Shown: positions 1-7,649 of the stretch, piece after piece | Numbering within the stretch: position 1 is the stretch's first letter | How the letters are laid out: every line of letters begins with the position of its first letter | Origin: Comamonas sp. lk | GTDB lineage: Bacteria > Pseudomonadota > Gammaproteobacteria > Burkholderiales > Burkholderiaceae_C | Reading direction: 5' to 3' | NCBI GenBank assembly: GCA_945869165.1 | Contig: CAMBNY010000002.1 | Coordinates: 1-64,000 of the forward strand | Length of the DNA: 64,000 nucleotides | Translations under genes and position numbers: made by a program | The notes under the pieces: model-generated | What the model saw: only the letters and a program-made list of their open reading frames with translations | Database searches by the model: none | What the model was told of the DNA's origin: nothing

Positions 1-110
<110 letters not shown>

Positions 111-117
111 TTAGCCC

Positions 118-360
118 TTACGCGTTTTGCGCTGCCCATTCGGCAGGCGTAAAAGTTTTCATGGACAAGGCGTGCACCTCATCGGTCTGCATGCGCCTAC
201 CTAGCGTGGCATAGACCTGCTGGTGGCGCGCGATCGGGCGTTTGCCTTCAAAGGCGCTGGACACAATCGTGGCATACCAATGTCGGCCATCGCCTTCCAG
301 CGCAATATGCGTGCACGGCAGGCCGGCGGTAATCAGGGCTTGGAGTTGTTCTGCGGTCAT
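118..360 (-). CDS. ibaG: BolA family protein, IbaG-like
   Basis: An 80-residue BolA-fold protein. The family signature is visible in the second half: RHQQVYATLGRRM followed by EVHALSMKTFTP, where the first His and the HALS His are typical of BolA/IbaG. A Cys near residue 16 and the tail His are candidate ligands for the [2Fe-2S] cluster shared with monothiol glutaredoxins. I chose the internal Met (MTAEQLQ) because the longer ORF in the track starts inside the upstream permease gene and its extra 21 residues do not look like family sequence. Lying directly before murA and after the ABC exporter pair, it is probably the next-to-last gene of the mla transcript. In E. coli IbaG is linked to acid stress and iron-sulfur trafficking; the role here is inferred. 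Confidence 0.9.
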   Translation of the reverse strand: MTAEQLQALITAGLPCTHIALEGDGRHWYATIVSSAFEGKRPIARHQQVYATLGRRMQTDEVHALSMKTFTPAEWAAQNA

Positions 361-373
361 GAAAATAGAAGTT

Positions 374-1129
374 TTAGCTGCGGATTTTGTAACCGGTGCG
401 CAGCAAGTTAAGTGCAATCGCAAAGACCAGCAGCATAGAGCCGCCGACCACGCTTAGGCTGAGCCAAGGCGATACATCGCTTACGCCAAAAAAGCCGTAG
501 CGCAACCCATCAATCATGTAAAAGAAAGGGTTGCAATGGCTGACGATTTGCCAGAACGGCGGCAGCGAATGGATCGAATAAAAAACACCGCTTAAAAATG
601 TCATGGGCATGACCACGAAGTTTTGAAACGCAGCCAGTTGGTCAAACTTCTCGGCCCACAAACCGGCAATCAGCCCCAAGGTGCCCATCATGGCCGCGCC
701 CATCACCGCGAACAGGAAAATAAACAGGGGTTGCGCAAAGCTGATGTGCGTGAAAAACGCTGCAATCACAAACACCCCCATGCCCACCACCAAACCACGC
801 ACCACGGCAGCGCCCACATAAGCCACAAACCAGTGCCAATAGGACAGCGGCGTGAGCAAGATAAACACCAAGTTGCCCATGACCTTGCTCATGATGAGCG
901 AAGACGAACTATTGGCAAACGCGTTTTGCAAGAGGCTCATCATGGCCAGGCCAGGCACCAAGAAAGCGGTGTAGCTGACCTGGTCGTACACCTTCACATG
1001 GTCTTCCAGGGCGTGGCCGAAGATCAGCAAATACAACATGGCGGTGAGCACCGGGCCAGCTATAGTTTGGAAAGCAACTTTCCAAAAACGCAAAATTTCC
1101 TTGTAGAGCAGGGTTTGCCAGCCGTTCAT
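374..1129 (-). CDS. ABC-2 type transporter permease (YadH-like)
   Basis: A 251-residue integral membrane protein with about six hydrophobic segments and the ABC-2 permease pattern. It opens with a cytoplasmic stretch (YKEILRFWKVAFQTI), and near residues 190-210 carries FLSGVFYSIHSLPPFW followed by NPFFYMIDGLRYGFFG, a signature of the YadH/NodJ branch. Its ATG overlaps the stop of the ATPase gene by 4 nt, so the two are translationally coupled and form one exporter. The substrate is unknown; location downstream of the mla genes suggests an envelope lipid or glycan, but this is inference. Confidence 0.9.
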   Translation of the reverse strand: MNGWQTLLYKEILRFWKVAFQTIAGPVLTAMLYLLIFGHALEDHVKVYDQVSYTAFLVPGLAMMSLLQNAFANSSSSLIMSKVMGNLVFILLTPLSYWHWFVAYVGAAVVRGLVVGMGVFVIAAFFTHISFAQPLFIFLFAVMGAAMMGTLGLIAGLWAEKFDQLAAFQNFVVMPMTFLSGVFYSIHSLPPFWQIVSHCNPFFYMIDGLRYGFFGVSDVSPWLSLSVVGGSMLLVFAIALNLLRTGYKIRS

Positions 1130-2088
1130 GCTGCGGCTCCTGCGGTGTCAGCCACTGGCTGTGCGGCTTTGCCGGAATGCTTTTGCATCACGTCTAAAAA
1201 CACGTCTTCCAAATCGGCTTTGCGGATTTCTACGTCCTCGGCATGCAGACCGGCTTCGCGCACCGCGGCCAAATAGCGCTCTATCTCCAGCGCGTCATGC
1301 GCCGGAAATTGCACGATGCGCCCGGTAACGCGCGCTTGCGTACGCAAGGCCTCGGGCAGCGTGCCTTCCACCTTAAAGCGCAATACGTTGCTGGACGCGG
1401 CTTTGAGCAACTCGCTGGTATGGTCCAAAGCTACGATGCGGCCGGACTTGAGCATAGCGATGCGGCCACACAAGGCCTCAGCCTCTTCCAAATAGTGGGT
1501 CGTAAGCAAAACGGTATGGCCTTGTTTATTGAGTTTGGCGATAAACTGCCACAAGGTTTGGCGCAATTCAACGTCCACGCCAGCGGTGGGCTCATCGAGC
1601 ACGATGACCGGCGGCTTGTGCACCAGGGCTTGCGCCACCAAAAAACGCCGCTTCATGCCACCGGACAACTGGCGCATATTGGCCTGGGCTTTGTCGGCCA
1701 GGCCTAAGCTTTCTAACAACTCGTCGATCCAGGCCTCGTTATTGCGCACGCCGAAATAGCCGGACTGGATGCGCAAGGCTTCGCGGATATTGAAAAAGGG
1801 ATCGAATACCAGCTCTTGGGGCACCACGCCAAGCTTTCGCCGGGCCTGTGCGTAGTCGCGCTGCACATCGCTGCCTAACACGCTGACGCTACCTGCACTG
1901 GGCCGGGTCAGGCCCGCTAGCATGCTGATCATGGTAGTTTTGCCAGCGCCATTGGGGCCGAGCAAGCCGAAAAACTCGCCTTGCTCAATATCCAGACTGA
2001 CCTGGTCCACGGCTAGGAATTTGCTGCCTGGCGGCCCTTTGGGCGAGGCATACGCCTTGGAGATCGACTGGAAGGAAATGGCAGGCAT
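1126..2088 (-). CDS. ABC transporter ATP-binding protein (YadG-like)
   Basis: A 320-residue ATPase. Walker A is GPNGAGKTT near residue 45, the Q-loop is VPQELVFDP, the signature is LSGGMKRR near residue 142, Walker B is VIVLDEPTAGVD and the switch His is in TTHYLEEAE. After the nucleotide-binding domain, about 80 extra residues (HTSELLKAASS to the Ala-rich end) match the regulatory tail common in ABC-2 ATPases. It pairs with the overlapping permease gene downstream. It lies 56 nt after mlaB on the same strand and is probably part of the same transcript. The exported substrate cannot be read from sequence. Confidence 0.92.
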   Translation of the reverse strand: MPAISFQSISKAYASPKGPPGSKFLAVDQVSLDIEQGEFFGLLGPNGAGKTTMISMLAGLTRPSAGSVSVLGSDVQRDYAQARRKLGVVPQELVFDPFFNIREALRIQSGYFGVRNNEAWIDELLESLGLADKAQANMRQLSGGMKRRFLVAQALVHKPPVIVLDEPTAGVDVELRQTLWQFIAKLNKQGHTVLLTTHYLEEAEALCGRIAMLKSGRIVALDHTSELLKAASSNVLRFKVEGTLPEALRTQARVTGRIVQFPAHDALEIERYLAAVREAGLHAEDVEIRKADLEDVFLDVMQKHSGKAAQPVADTAGAAA

Positions 2089-2144
2089 AAACGCCGGATT
2101 TTACGCCGCAAGCCTTAGCACGCCCCGTGGGCTGAACGATGGGC

Positions 2145-2450
2145 TTAAACCGGTGCCGGAACTATGGTTTCGGTGTGGGCCTGCGCGCCGTCCTCGAGCA
2201 AAGCACGCACACCATAGAGCGAGGCCAAATGCATCAGCCGCACCGGCGCACCCTCGATAGTCAACTGCTTGCCCAAGCGCAGGCAAGCGCGGCGCAATTC
2301 CAGCAACACGGCCAGCGCCGAGGAATCGAATTCTTGCAAGGCTTGCGCGTCCAGCAACACGTGCTGAGGGCCTATTGCCATACCGGCAGCCAGCTGCTCT
2401 AGGCAGGGGCCGGCCTGGGCATGGGTGAGAACGGCGGGCAAGGCGAGCAC
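2145..2450 (-). CDS. mlaB: STAS-domain protein of the Mla lipid transport complex
   Basis: A 101-residue protein with one STAS domain. The conserved loop and helix appear as LLDAQALQEFDSSALAVLLEL, where the DSSA segment corresponds to the phosphorylatable Ser region of STAS proteins. The start is GTG, 1 nt after the mlaC stop, so translation is probably coupled. In the MlaFEDB complex, MlaB binds the MlaF ATPase at the inner face of the cytoplasmic membrane and supports assembly. Assignment rests on domain type plus position right after mlaC. Confidence 0.85.
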   Translation of the reverse strand: MLALPAVLTHAQAGPCLEQLAAGMAIGPQHVLLDAQALQEFDSSALAVLLELRRACLRLGKQLTIEGAPVRLMHLASLYGVRALLEDGAQAHTETIVPAPV

Positions 2451-2451
2451 G

Positions 2452-3111
2452 TCAGTTTTTCTTCGCGTTAGATTTATTGCGCGCCGCCAGGGATTCGATC
2501 AGGCCATCCACGCCCTTGGCATTGATTTCTTGGGCAAACTGGCTTTTATAGGTCTCCACCAGCCAGACCCCCATCACGTTCAAGTTATAGATGCGCCAGC
2601 CGCTGCCTTGGCCGGGCGTTTTTTCCAAACGGTAATCAAGCTGAATCGGGTCACCGCCGCCGCGCACTTCGCTGCGCACCACCACTTCTTTGTCATCGGG
2701 ACCCGCACGCAAGGGCTTCATCACGATGGTCTGGTCGCTGATTTGCGCCAAGGCCCCGGAATAGGTACGCACCAGGAGAATCTTAAATTCTTCCTGAAGT
2801 CGCTTTTGCTGCTCCGGCGTGGCCTGCCGCCAGCTCGGCCCGACGGCAGATGCCGTCATGCGCTGGAAGTCCATGTGGGGCATGATGCGTGTGTCTACCA
2901 AGTTGACTACCTTGGCAATATCGCTCCCTCGCATCGTCTTATCCGCTTTGATAAGGTCCAACACTTCGGTCGAGATCCGTTTGACAAAGACATCGGCGGA
3001 TTCATCAATGGCCCACACAGGCCCAGCCACCAATGGGCCCAAAACCATAAGCAAAATGGCAACAATATATTTCACGGATAGAAAGTACACCAAAAAGATC
3101 TCCCTGCGCAT
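2452..3111 (-). CDS. mlaC: Periplasmic phospholipid-binding protein MlaC
   Basis: A MlaC/Ttg2D protein that ferries phospholipid between the outer-membrane MlaA complex and inner-membrane MlaFEDB. Family features include HMDFQRMTASAVGPSWRQAT, RTYSGALAQ and GWRIYNLNVMGVWLV, the last being the conserved C-terminal lipid-pocket strand. A Sec signal peptide ends near AGPVWA|IDES. The start is uncertain. The ORF opens at 3180, but the first 23 residues look non-genuine. The ATG at 3111 has no good ribosome site, while an AGGGAG sits 6-9 nt before a TTG (3093) and a GTG (3090), giving an equally clean signal peptide. It lies between mlaA and mlaB. Confidence 0.92.
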   Translation of the reverse strand: MRREIFLVYFLSVKYIVAILLMVLGPLVAGPVWAIDESADVFVKRISTEVLDLIKADKTMRGSDIAKVVNLVDTRIMPHMDFQRMTASAVGPSWRQATPEQQKRLQEEFKILLVRTYSGALAQISDQTIVMKPLRAGPDDKEVVVRSEVRGGGDPIQLDYRLEKTPGQGSGWRIYNLNVMGVWLVETYKSQFAQEINAKGVDGLIESLAARNKSNAKKN

Positions 3112-3195
3112 GACTTGGTTCGCGTACTGCATCGATGGCACCGTATGCCCATCGGACGGTTGCAGCACAGCACCGGACATTATCCGCGAACGATT

Positions 3196-3930
3196 CTACG
3201 GCTGAACGCCTGGGTCTTCCTGATTTTCCCCGTCGTTCTGAAGGTATTGTCGGCGCTGAAGATAGGAATCTCTGGTGAAGGAATAGGGGTCCAAGGCCCC
3301 CGCCTTGACGACATCATCGGCCTGCAGATAGCTTGCCCGCAGGTCGGTAAAACTTAAAACCGTTAAAAAATCGCGAACGTCCACACTATCCAAATGATTG
3401 GCGAGGTTGCCTTTCCAGTCAATAGGATAGACAACGACCTCGACCATGGTGCGCGGCCCAAGCAAGGGCACGACTACATACGGACCCGCGGGCAGGCCCC
3501 AACGCGACAGCGTCAGGCCCAGGTCCGCAGGATGTCGGTCAATATCCAACTCGGTGGCCACGTCGATCAAGCCCAACATACCCACGGTGCTGTTGATCGC
3601 GACCCGCTTAAAGCTGTCGGATGTTGCCTTGCCCCGCAGAGCAAGCGCGTTATTCGGAATCGCCCACGCATCAGCCAAATTGCCAAAAAAATGATTCACG
3701 CTATTACGTACCCAGCGAGGTACGACCTCGGTATAAGCCAGCGCAACAGGCCTGAGAACGGCGTGGTCCACGATTTCGTTGAAGGCAAAGACCCCGCGAT
3801 TGAACACCTCAAAAGGGTCCTGCGCATTAAAAAGCGGCTCTGCCCGTGCGGATAGTGAAAATCCCGCACAAAATATTCCCACCAGACAGGCAAACGCCCG
3901 TAGGTGGCGACCGATCAGGCCCAGGCGCAT
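3196..3930 (-). CDS. mlaA: MlaA (VacJ) outer-membrane lipid asymmetry protein
   Basis: A 244-residue protein with the VacJ pattern: DPFEVFNRGVFAFNE near residue 38, RNSVNHFFGNLADAWAIPN, GLIDVATE and WGLPAGPYVVVPLLGP. MlaA removes misplaced phospholipids from the outer leaflet of the outer membrane and passes them to MlaC. Most family members are lipoproteins, but here the N-terminus lacks a lipobox. The two Cys in the signal region sit in AFAC and GIFC, neither fitting [LVI]xxC, and the sequence ends like a normal Sec peptide (SLSARA|EP). It lies between mlaD and mlaC in one operon. Confidence 0.93.
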   Translation of the reverse strand: MRLGLIGRHLRAFACLVGIFCAGFSLSARAEPLFNAQDPFEVFNRGVFAFNEIVDHAVLRPVALAYTEVVPRWVRNSVNHFFGNLADAWAIPNNALALRGKATSDSFKRVAINSTVGMLGLIDVATELDIDRHPADLGLTLSRWGLPAGPYVVVPLLGPRTMVEVVVYPIDWKGNLANHLDSVDVRDFLTVLSFTDLRASYLQADDVVKAGALDPYSFTRDSYLQRRQYLQNDGENQEDPGVQP

Positions 3931-3932
3931 GC

Positions 3933-4412
3933 TTATTCCACCGCTTTCGTACCAGCGGAGCCCGCCGCTTTGCTGTACAAAAACTGGCTAATCAGGCTCT
4001 CCAGTACTACCGCCGACTGGGTGGTGGTGATCAGGTCACCCGCAGCCAGCACGGCTTCTTCGGCACCGGCTTCTATGCCCAGGTATTGTTCACCGAGCAG
4101 GCCGCTGGTCAGAATTTTGAGCGAGCTGTCTTTGGGGAAACGGTAACGGCTTTCCATTGCAATATGCACCTGGGCTTGGAAGCTCTTGTCGTCAAAAACA
4201 ATTTTTTCCACCCGCCCCACCACGACGCCCGCACTGCGCACCGCCGCCTTGGCTTTGAGGCCGCCCACGTTATCGAACTTGGCCGTCACTTTGTAGGTGG
4301 ACTGGAAATTGAGGCTGAGCAAGTTGGCCGATTGCAGGGCTAAAAACAAAACCGCCACCGCGCCAATCAGCACAAATAGGCCAACCCACAGATCATTTTT
4401 AGTACGTTGCAT
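3933..4412 (-). CDS. mlaD: MlaD substrate-binding (MCE) protein
   Basis: A 159-residue MCE-domain protein. It has one N-terminal transmembrane helix (LWVGLFVLIGAVAVLFLAL, near residues 8-26), then the MCE fold with YKVTAKFDNVGGLKAKAAVR and the GLLGEQYLGIEAG loop near residue 105. MlaD forms a hexameric ring on the periplasmic side of MlaE and passes phospholipids through its central pore. The gene sits 26 nt after mlaE and directly before mlaA. Length is normal for the family. Confidence 0.95.
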   Translation of the reverse strand: MQRTKNDLWVGLFVLIGAVAVLFLALQSANLLSLNFQSTYKVTAKFDNVGGLKAKAAVRSAGVVVGRVEKIVFDDKSFQAQVHIAMESRYRFPKDSSLKILTSGLLGEQYLGIEAGAEEAVLAAGDLITTTQSAVVLESLISQFLYSKAAGSAGTKAVE

Positions 4413-4438
4413 TCGAATTCTTTCTAGTCAAGCGATCG

Positions 4439-5221
4439 CTAAATCGTAAACATCATGGCCGTCAAGACAAAGTCCATGACCAGCACCGACAAAGAGGCCA
4501 TCACCACGGTGCGGGTGGTAGCAGCCGCAACGCCTTCTGGCGTGGCCTGCGCCACATAACCCTGCAAAAGCGCGACAAAGGTGACGGCAAAGCCGAAGAT
4601 GATGCTCTTGATGATGCCATTGCCCACATCACGCCAGACGTCTACGCCGCCCTGGATTTGGCTCCAGAAGGAGCCGGAATCCACGCCAATCATCACCACG
4701 CCGACGACCCAGCCACCCACAATGCCCATGGCGCTAAAGACTGCTGCGAGCAAGGGCATGGCAATCACGCCGCCCCAAAAACGCGGTGCCAACACGCGCT
4801 GCACCGGGTCTACCGCCATCATTTCCATCACGCTGATTTGTTCACCGGCTTTCATGAGGCCGATTTCGGCGGTCAACGAGGTACCGGCGCGCCCGGCAAA
4901 CAGCAAAGCGGTAACGACCGGGCCCAGTTCGCGTACCAGGCTCAGCGCCACCAACAGGCCTAGCGCCTCGGACGAGCCATAGCGCTGCAGGGTGTAGTAG
5001 CCCTGCAGGCCAAACACAAAGCCGACAAACAAGCCGGAAAACGCAATGATGACCAGCGAGTAATTACCTAAAAAATGAATTTGGTCGCGGATCAGCCCGA
5101 AGCGTTGCAAACTGGACTTCAATGTAAACAACAAGCGCACAAACAAGCGCGCGCCGTAGCCGATGTGCGCCAGCTTTTCGCGCACCGAAAAGCCTAGATT
5201 GCGCAGGGCTTGGGCCATCAT
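4439..5221 (-). CDS. mlaE: MlaE lipid transport permease
   Basis: A 260-residue MlaE-family permease with five to six membrane segments. Typical blocks are LVRELGPVVTALLFAGRAGTSLTAEIG near residue 95, with the coupling-helix Glu that contacts MlaF, and EQISVMEMMAVDP just after. It forms the membrane core of the MlaFEDB ABC complex. Its start overlaps the mlaF stop by 4 nt, so ATPase and permease are made together. Confidence 0.95.
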   Translation of the reverse strand: MMAQALRNLGFSVREKLAHIGYGARLFVRLLFTLKSSLQRFGLIRDQIHFLGNYSLVIIAFSGLFVGFVFGLQGYYTLQRYGSSEALGLLVALSLVRELGPVVTALLFAGRAGTSLTAEIGLMKAGEQISVMEMMAVDPVQRVLAPRFWGGVIAMPLLAAVFSAMGIVGGWVVGVVMIGVDSGSFWSQIQGGVDVWRDVGNGIIKSIIFGFAVTFVALLQGYVAQATPEGVAAATTRTVVMASLSVLVMDFVLTAMMFTI

Positions 5222-6033
5222 GGTGCAGACCCCGCGCCAAAGTCCTGCGCCAGGTCCGGCGCCGGGTAATGAAAGCGCACCGGGCCGTCGGCTTGGGCAT
5301 GCACGTATTGGTAGACCAGCGGGTCGGTGCTTTCGCGCACATGCTGGGGCGTGCCTTCAGTGGCGACACGGCCATTGGCCAAAATCACCACATGGTCGGC
5401 GATACCAAAGGTTTGTTCCAATTCGTGGGACACAAAAATACTGGTCAGGCCCATGGTGTCGTTGAGCTGGCGAATTAAGTGGGCCGAGGTGCCCAGGGAG
5501 ATCGGGTCCAGACCGGAAAAGGGCTCGTCGTACATCACCAGTTCGGGGTCTAGTGCAATCGCGCGCGCTAAGGCGATGCGCCGCGCCATGCCGCCGGATA
5601 CCTCGCTAGGCATCAAGTCCCGCGCGCCGCGCAGGCCCACGGCTTGGAGCTTCATCAACACAATGTCACGAATAAGCGCTTCGGGCAGCTTTGTATGTTC
5701 GCGCAAGGGAAAAGCAACATTGTCAAAAACGGAAAGGTCGGCGAACAAGGCACCAAACTGGAACAGCATACCCATGCGCCTGCGTGCTGCATACAAAGCA
5801 CTTTGGTCCATGGCACCTATGTCCTGGCCATCAAACAGCACCTGGCCGCTTTGACCTCGGATCTGCCCGCCAATAAGTCGCAGCAAAGTAGTTTTTCCGC
5901 CACCGCTGGCGCCCATGAGCGCGGTGACTTTGCCACGCGGCACGCTAAAGCTCGTGCCGTCCAATATGAGGCGTTCGTGGTAAGCGAAGCTCAGATTGTC
6001 GATGCGTACAAGGGGGTCGGAGACGGCAGGCAT
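5218..6033 (-). CDS. mlaF: MlaF lipid transport ATPase
   Basis: A 271-residue ABC ATPase that powers phospholipid movement by the Mla complex. Walker A is GASGGGKTT near residue 41, the signature is VSGGMARR, Walker B is LVMYDEPFSGLDP, and the switch His lies in FVSHELEQT. It is the first gene of the mla transcript (mlaF-E-D-A-C-B). The promoter should lie in the roughly 115-nt gap toward gltD, which also holds the gltD terminator hairpin. Confidence 0.95.
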   Translation of the reverse strand: MPAVSDPLVRIDNLSFAYHERLILDGTSFSVPRGKVTALMGASGGGKTTLLRLIGGQIRGQSGQVLFDGQDIGAMDQSALYAARRRMGMLFQFGALFADLSVFDNVAFPLREHTKLPEALIRDIVLMKLQAVGLRGARDLMPSEVSGGMARRIALARAIALDPELVMYDEPFSGLDPISLGTSAHLIRQLNDTMGLTSIFVSHELEQTFGIADHVVILANGRVATEGTPQHVRESTDPLVYQYVHAQADGPVRFHYPAPDLAQDFGAGSAP

Positions 6034-6068
6034 AGTGCGAATAATTAGCCCCGCATCATAAGGGCTAG

Positions 6069-6105
6069 CCCTGCAAATGCCCGCCAGAGGGGGGCACTTG
6101 CAGGG
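6069..6105 (-). terminator. Hairpin terminator downstream of gltD
   Basis: CCCTGCAAATGCCC and GGGCACTTGCAGGG form a 14-bp stem with one mismatch around a 9-nt loop. It lies between the gltD stop and the mlaF start, both on the minus strand, so it probably ends the gltBD transcript. No clear T-tract follows on the minus strand. An overlapping perfect palindrome AGGGCTAGCCCT (6061-6072) extends the inverted symmetry. Confidence 0.65.
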
Positions 6106-6150
6106 ACTTGGGCCGGACTTTTACGGAGATTTATGCGGCCGAGCCCCCGC

Positions 6151-7617
6151 TTACCGCGGCAGTTCGCTGCTGCCCATCAAAAATTCGTCGACCGCGCGGG
6201 CGGCCTGGCGTCCTTCGCGGATCGCCCATACCACCAAGGACTGGCCGCGCCGCATGTCTCCGGCGGCAAACACTTTGGGCACGTTGGTGACATAGGCGTT
6301 AGCGCCTTCGTTGGCGGCTTTGGCATTGGCGCGGGCGTCTTTGGCGACCCCGAATGCGTCCAGCACGCTAGCGACCGGGTGTACAAAGCCCATAGCCAGC
6401 AGCACCATGTCGGCCTGGTAGGTTTTTTCCGTGCCGGGCACTTCGACCAATTTGCCGCCCTTCATTTCCACGTGTACCGTGGTCAGGCTTTTGACTTTGC
6501 CTTTTTCACCGGCAAAAGATTTGGTGGACACGGCAAATTCGCGCAAACAGCCTTCTTCATGGCTAGAACTCGTACGCAGCTTCAGCGGCCAGTAAGGCCA
6601 GGTCATCGGCCGGTCTTCCACTTCGGGCGGCTGGGGCATGACTTCAAACTGGGTCACGCTGGCCGCGCCATGGCGGTTGCTGGTGCCTACGCAGTCCGAG
6701 CCGGTATCACCGCCGCCGATGACGATGACATGTTTACCATCCGCGCGCAATTGGCCGGGGAATTTATCGCCGGCGTTGACTTTGTTCTGCTGCGGTAAAA
6801 ACTCCATGGCGAAATGGATGCCTTCCAAATCGCGCCCTGGGACCGGTAAGTCGCGGGACTGCTCCGAGCCGCCAGCCAGCAAAACCGCGTCAAAGTCTTT
6901 TTGCAATTGGGCTGCGGACACGGTTTCCTTGGCCCAGTTGGTGACTTTGGAATCTTTGGGCCACTCGCCCACCATCACGCCGGTACGCACCGTGACGCCT
7001 TCGGCCTGCAACTGCGCCATGCGCCGGTCGATGTGGCCTTTGTCCATTTTGAAATCGGGAATACCGTAGCGCAGCAAGCCGCCAACGCGGTCATTCTTTT
7101 CAAACACCGTCACCGCATGGCCGACACGCGCCAATTGCTGCGCCGCTGCCAGCCCAGCCGGGCCGGAGCCGATCACCGCGACTTTTTTACCCGTTTTTTG
7201 GGCTGCGGGCTGGGCCTGCACCCAGCCTTCGGCCCAAGCGCGGTCGATGATGGCGCGCTCGATGGATTTGATGCCCACCGCGTCGTCGTTCACATTCAGG
7301 GTACACGCAGCTTCGCAAGGTGCAGGGCAAATGCGGCCGGTGAACTCGGGGAAGTTGTTGGTGCTGTGCAAAACCTCGATCGCGGCTTTCCAGTCTTCGC
7401 GGAACACCAGGTCATTGAAGTCGGGGATGATGTTGTTGACCGGGCAGCCGCTGTTGCAAAACGGCGTGCCGCAGTCCATGCAGCGCGCGCTTTGGGTTTT
7501 GGCTTGCTGGTCATCTAAACCGATCACAAACTCTTTGTAATTTTTCACGCGCTCGGGTACCGGGGCATAGCCCTCTTCGACGCGCGCAAACTCCATGAAT
7601 CCGGTAATTTTTCCCAT
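6151..7617 (-). CDS. gltD: Glutamate synthase small (beta) subunit
   Basis: A 488-residue NADPH-dependent oxidoreductase that feeds electrons to GltB for converting glutamine plus 2-oxoglutarate into two glutamates. The N-terminal [4Fe-4S] ligands are in [17 protein letters not shown] and CPAPCEAAC. The FAD Rossmann motif is [13 protein letters not shown] near residue 150 and the NADPH motif is [13 protein letters not shown] near residue 300. The C-terminal FAD block is [21 protein letters not shown]. It lies 32 nt after gltB. Length is normal. Confidence 0.97.
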   Translation of the reverse strand: MGKITGFMEFARVEEGYAPVPERVKNYKEFVIGLDDQQAKTQSARCMDCGTPFCNSGCPVNNIIPDFNDLVFREDWKAAIEVLHSTNNFPEFTGRICPAPCEAACTLNVNDDAVGIKSIERAIIDRAWAEGWVQAQPAAQKTGKKVAVIGSGPAGLAAAQQLARVGHAVTVFEKNDRVGGLLRYGIPDFKMDKGHIDRRMAQLQAEGVTVRTGVMVGEWPKDSKVTNWAKETVSAAQLQKDFDAVLLAGGSEQSRDLPVPGRDLEGIHFAMEFLPQQNKVNAGDKFPGQLRADGKHVIVIGGGDTGSDCVGTSNRHGAASVTQFEVMPQPPEVEDRPMTWPYWPLKLRTSSSHEEGCLREFAVSTKSFAGEKGKVKSLTTVHVEMKGGKLVEVPGTEKTYQADMVLLAMGFVHPVASVLDAFGVAKDARANAKAANEGANAYVTNVPKVFAAGDMRRGQSLVVWAIREGRQAARAVDEFLMGSSELPR

Positions 7618-7649
7618 GATGCTGGTCCTGTATTGTCGGCAATGCGCGC

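Noticed and set aside
623-1276. 217-residue plus-strand ORF antisense to the ABC genes
   Set aside because: His/Gln/Arg-rich shadow translation of the permease and ATPase; no family features.
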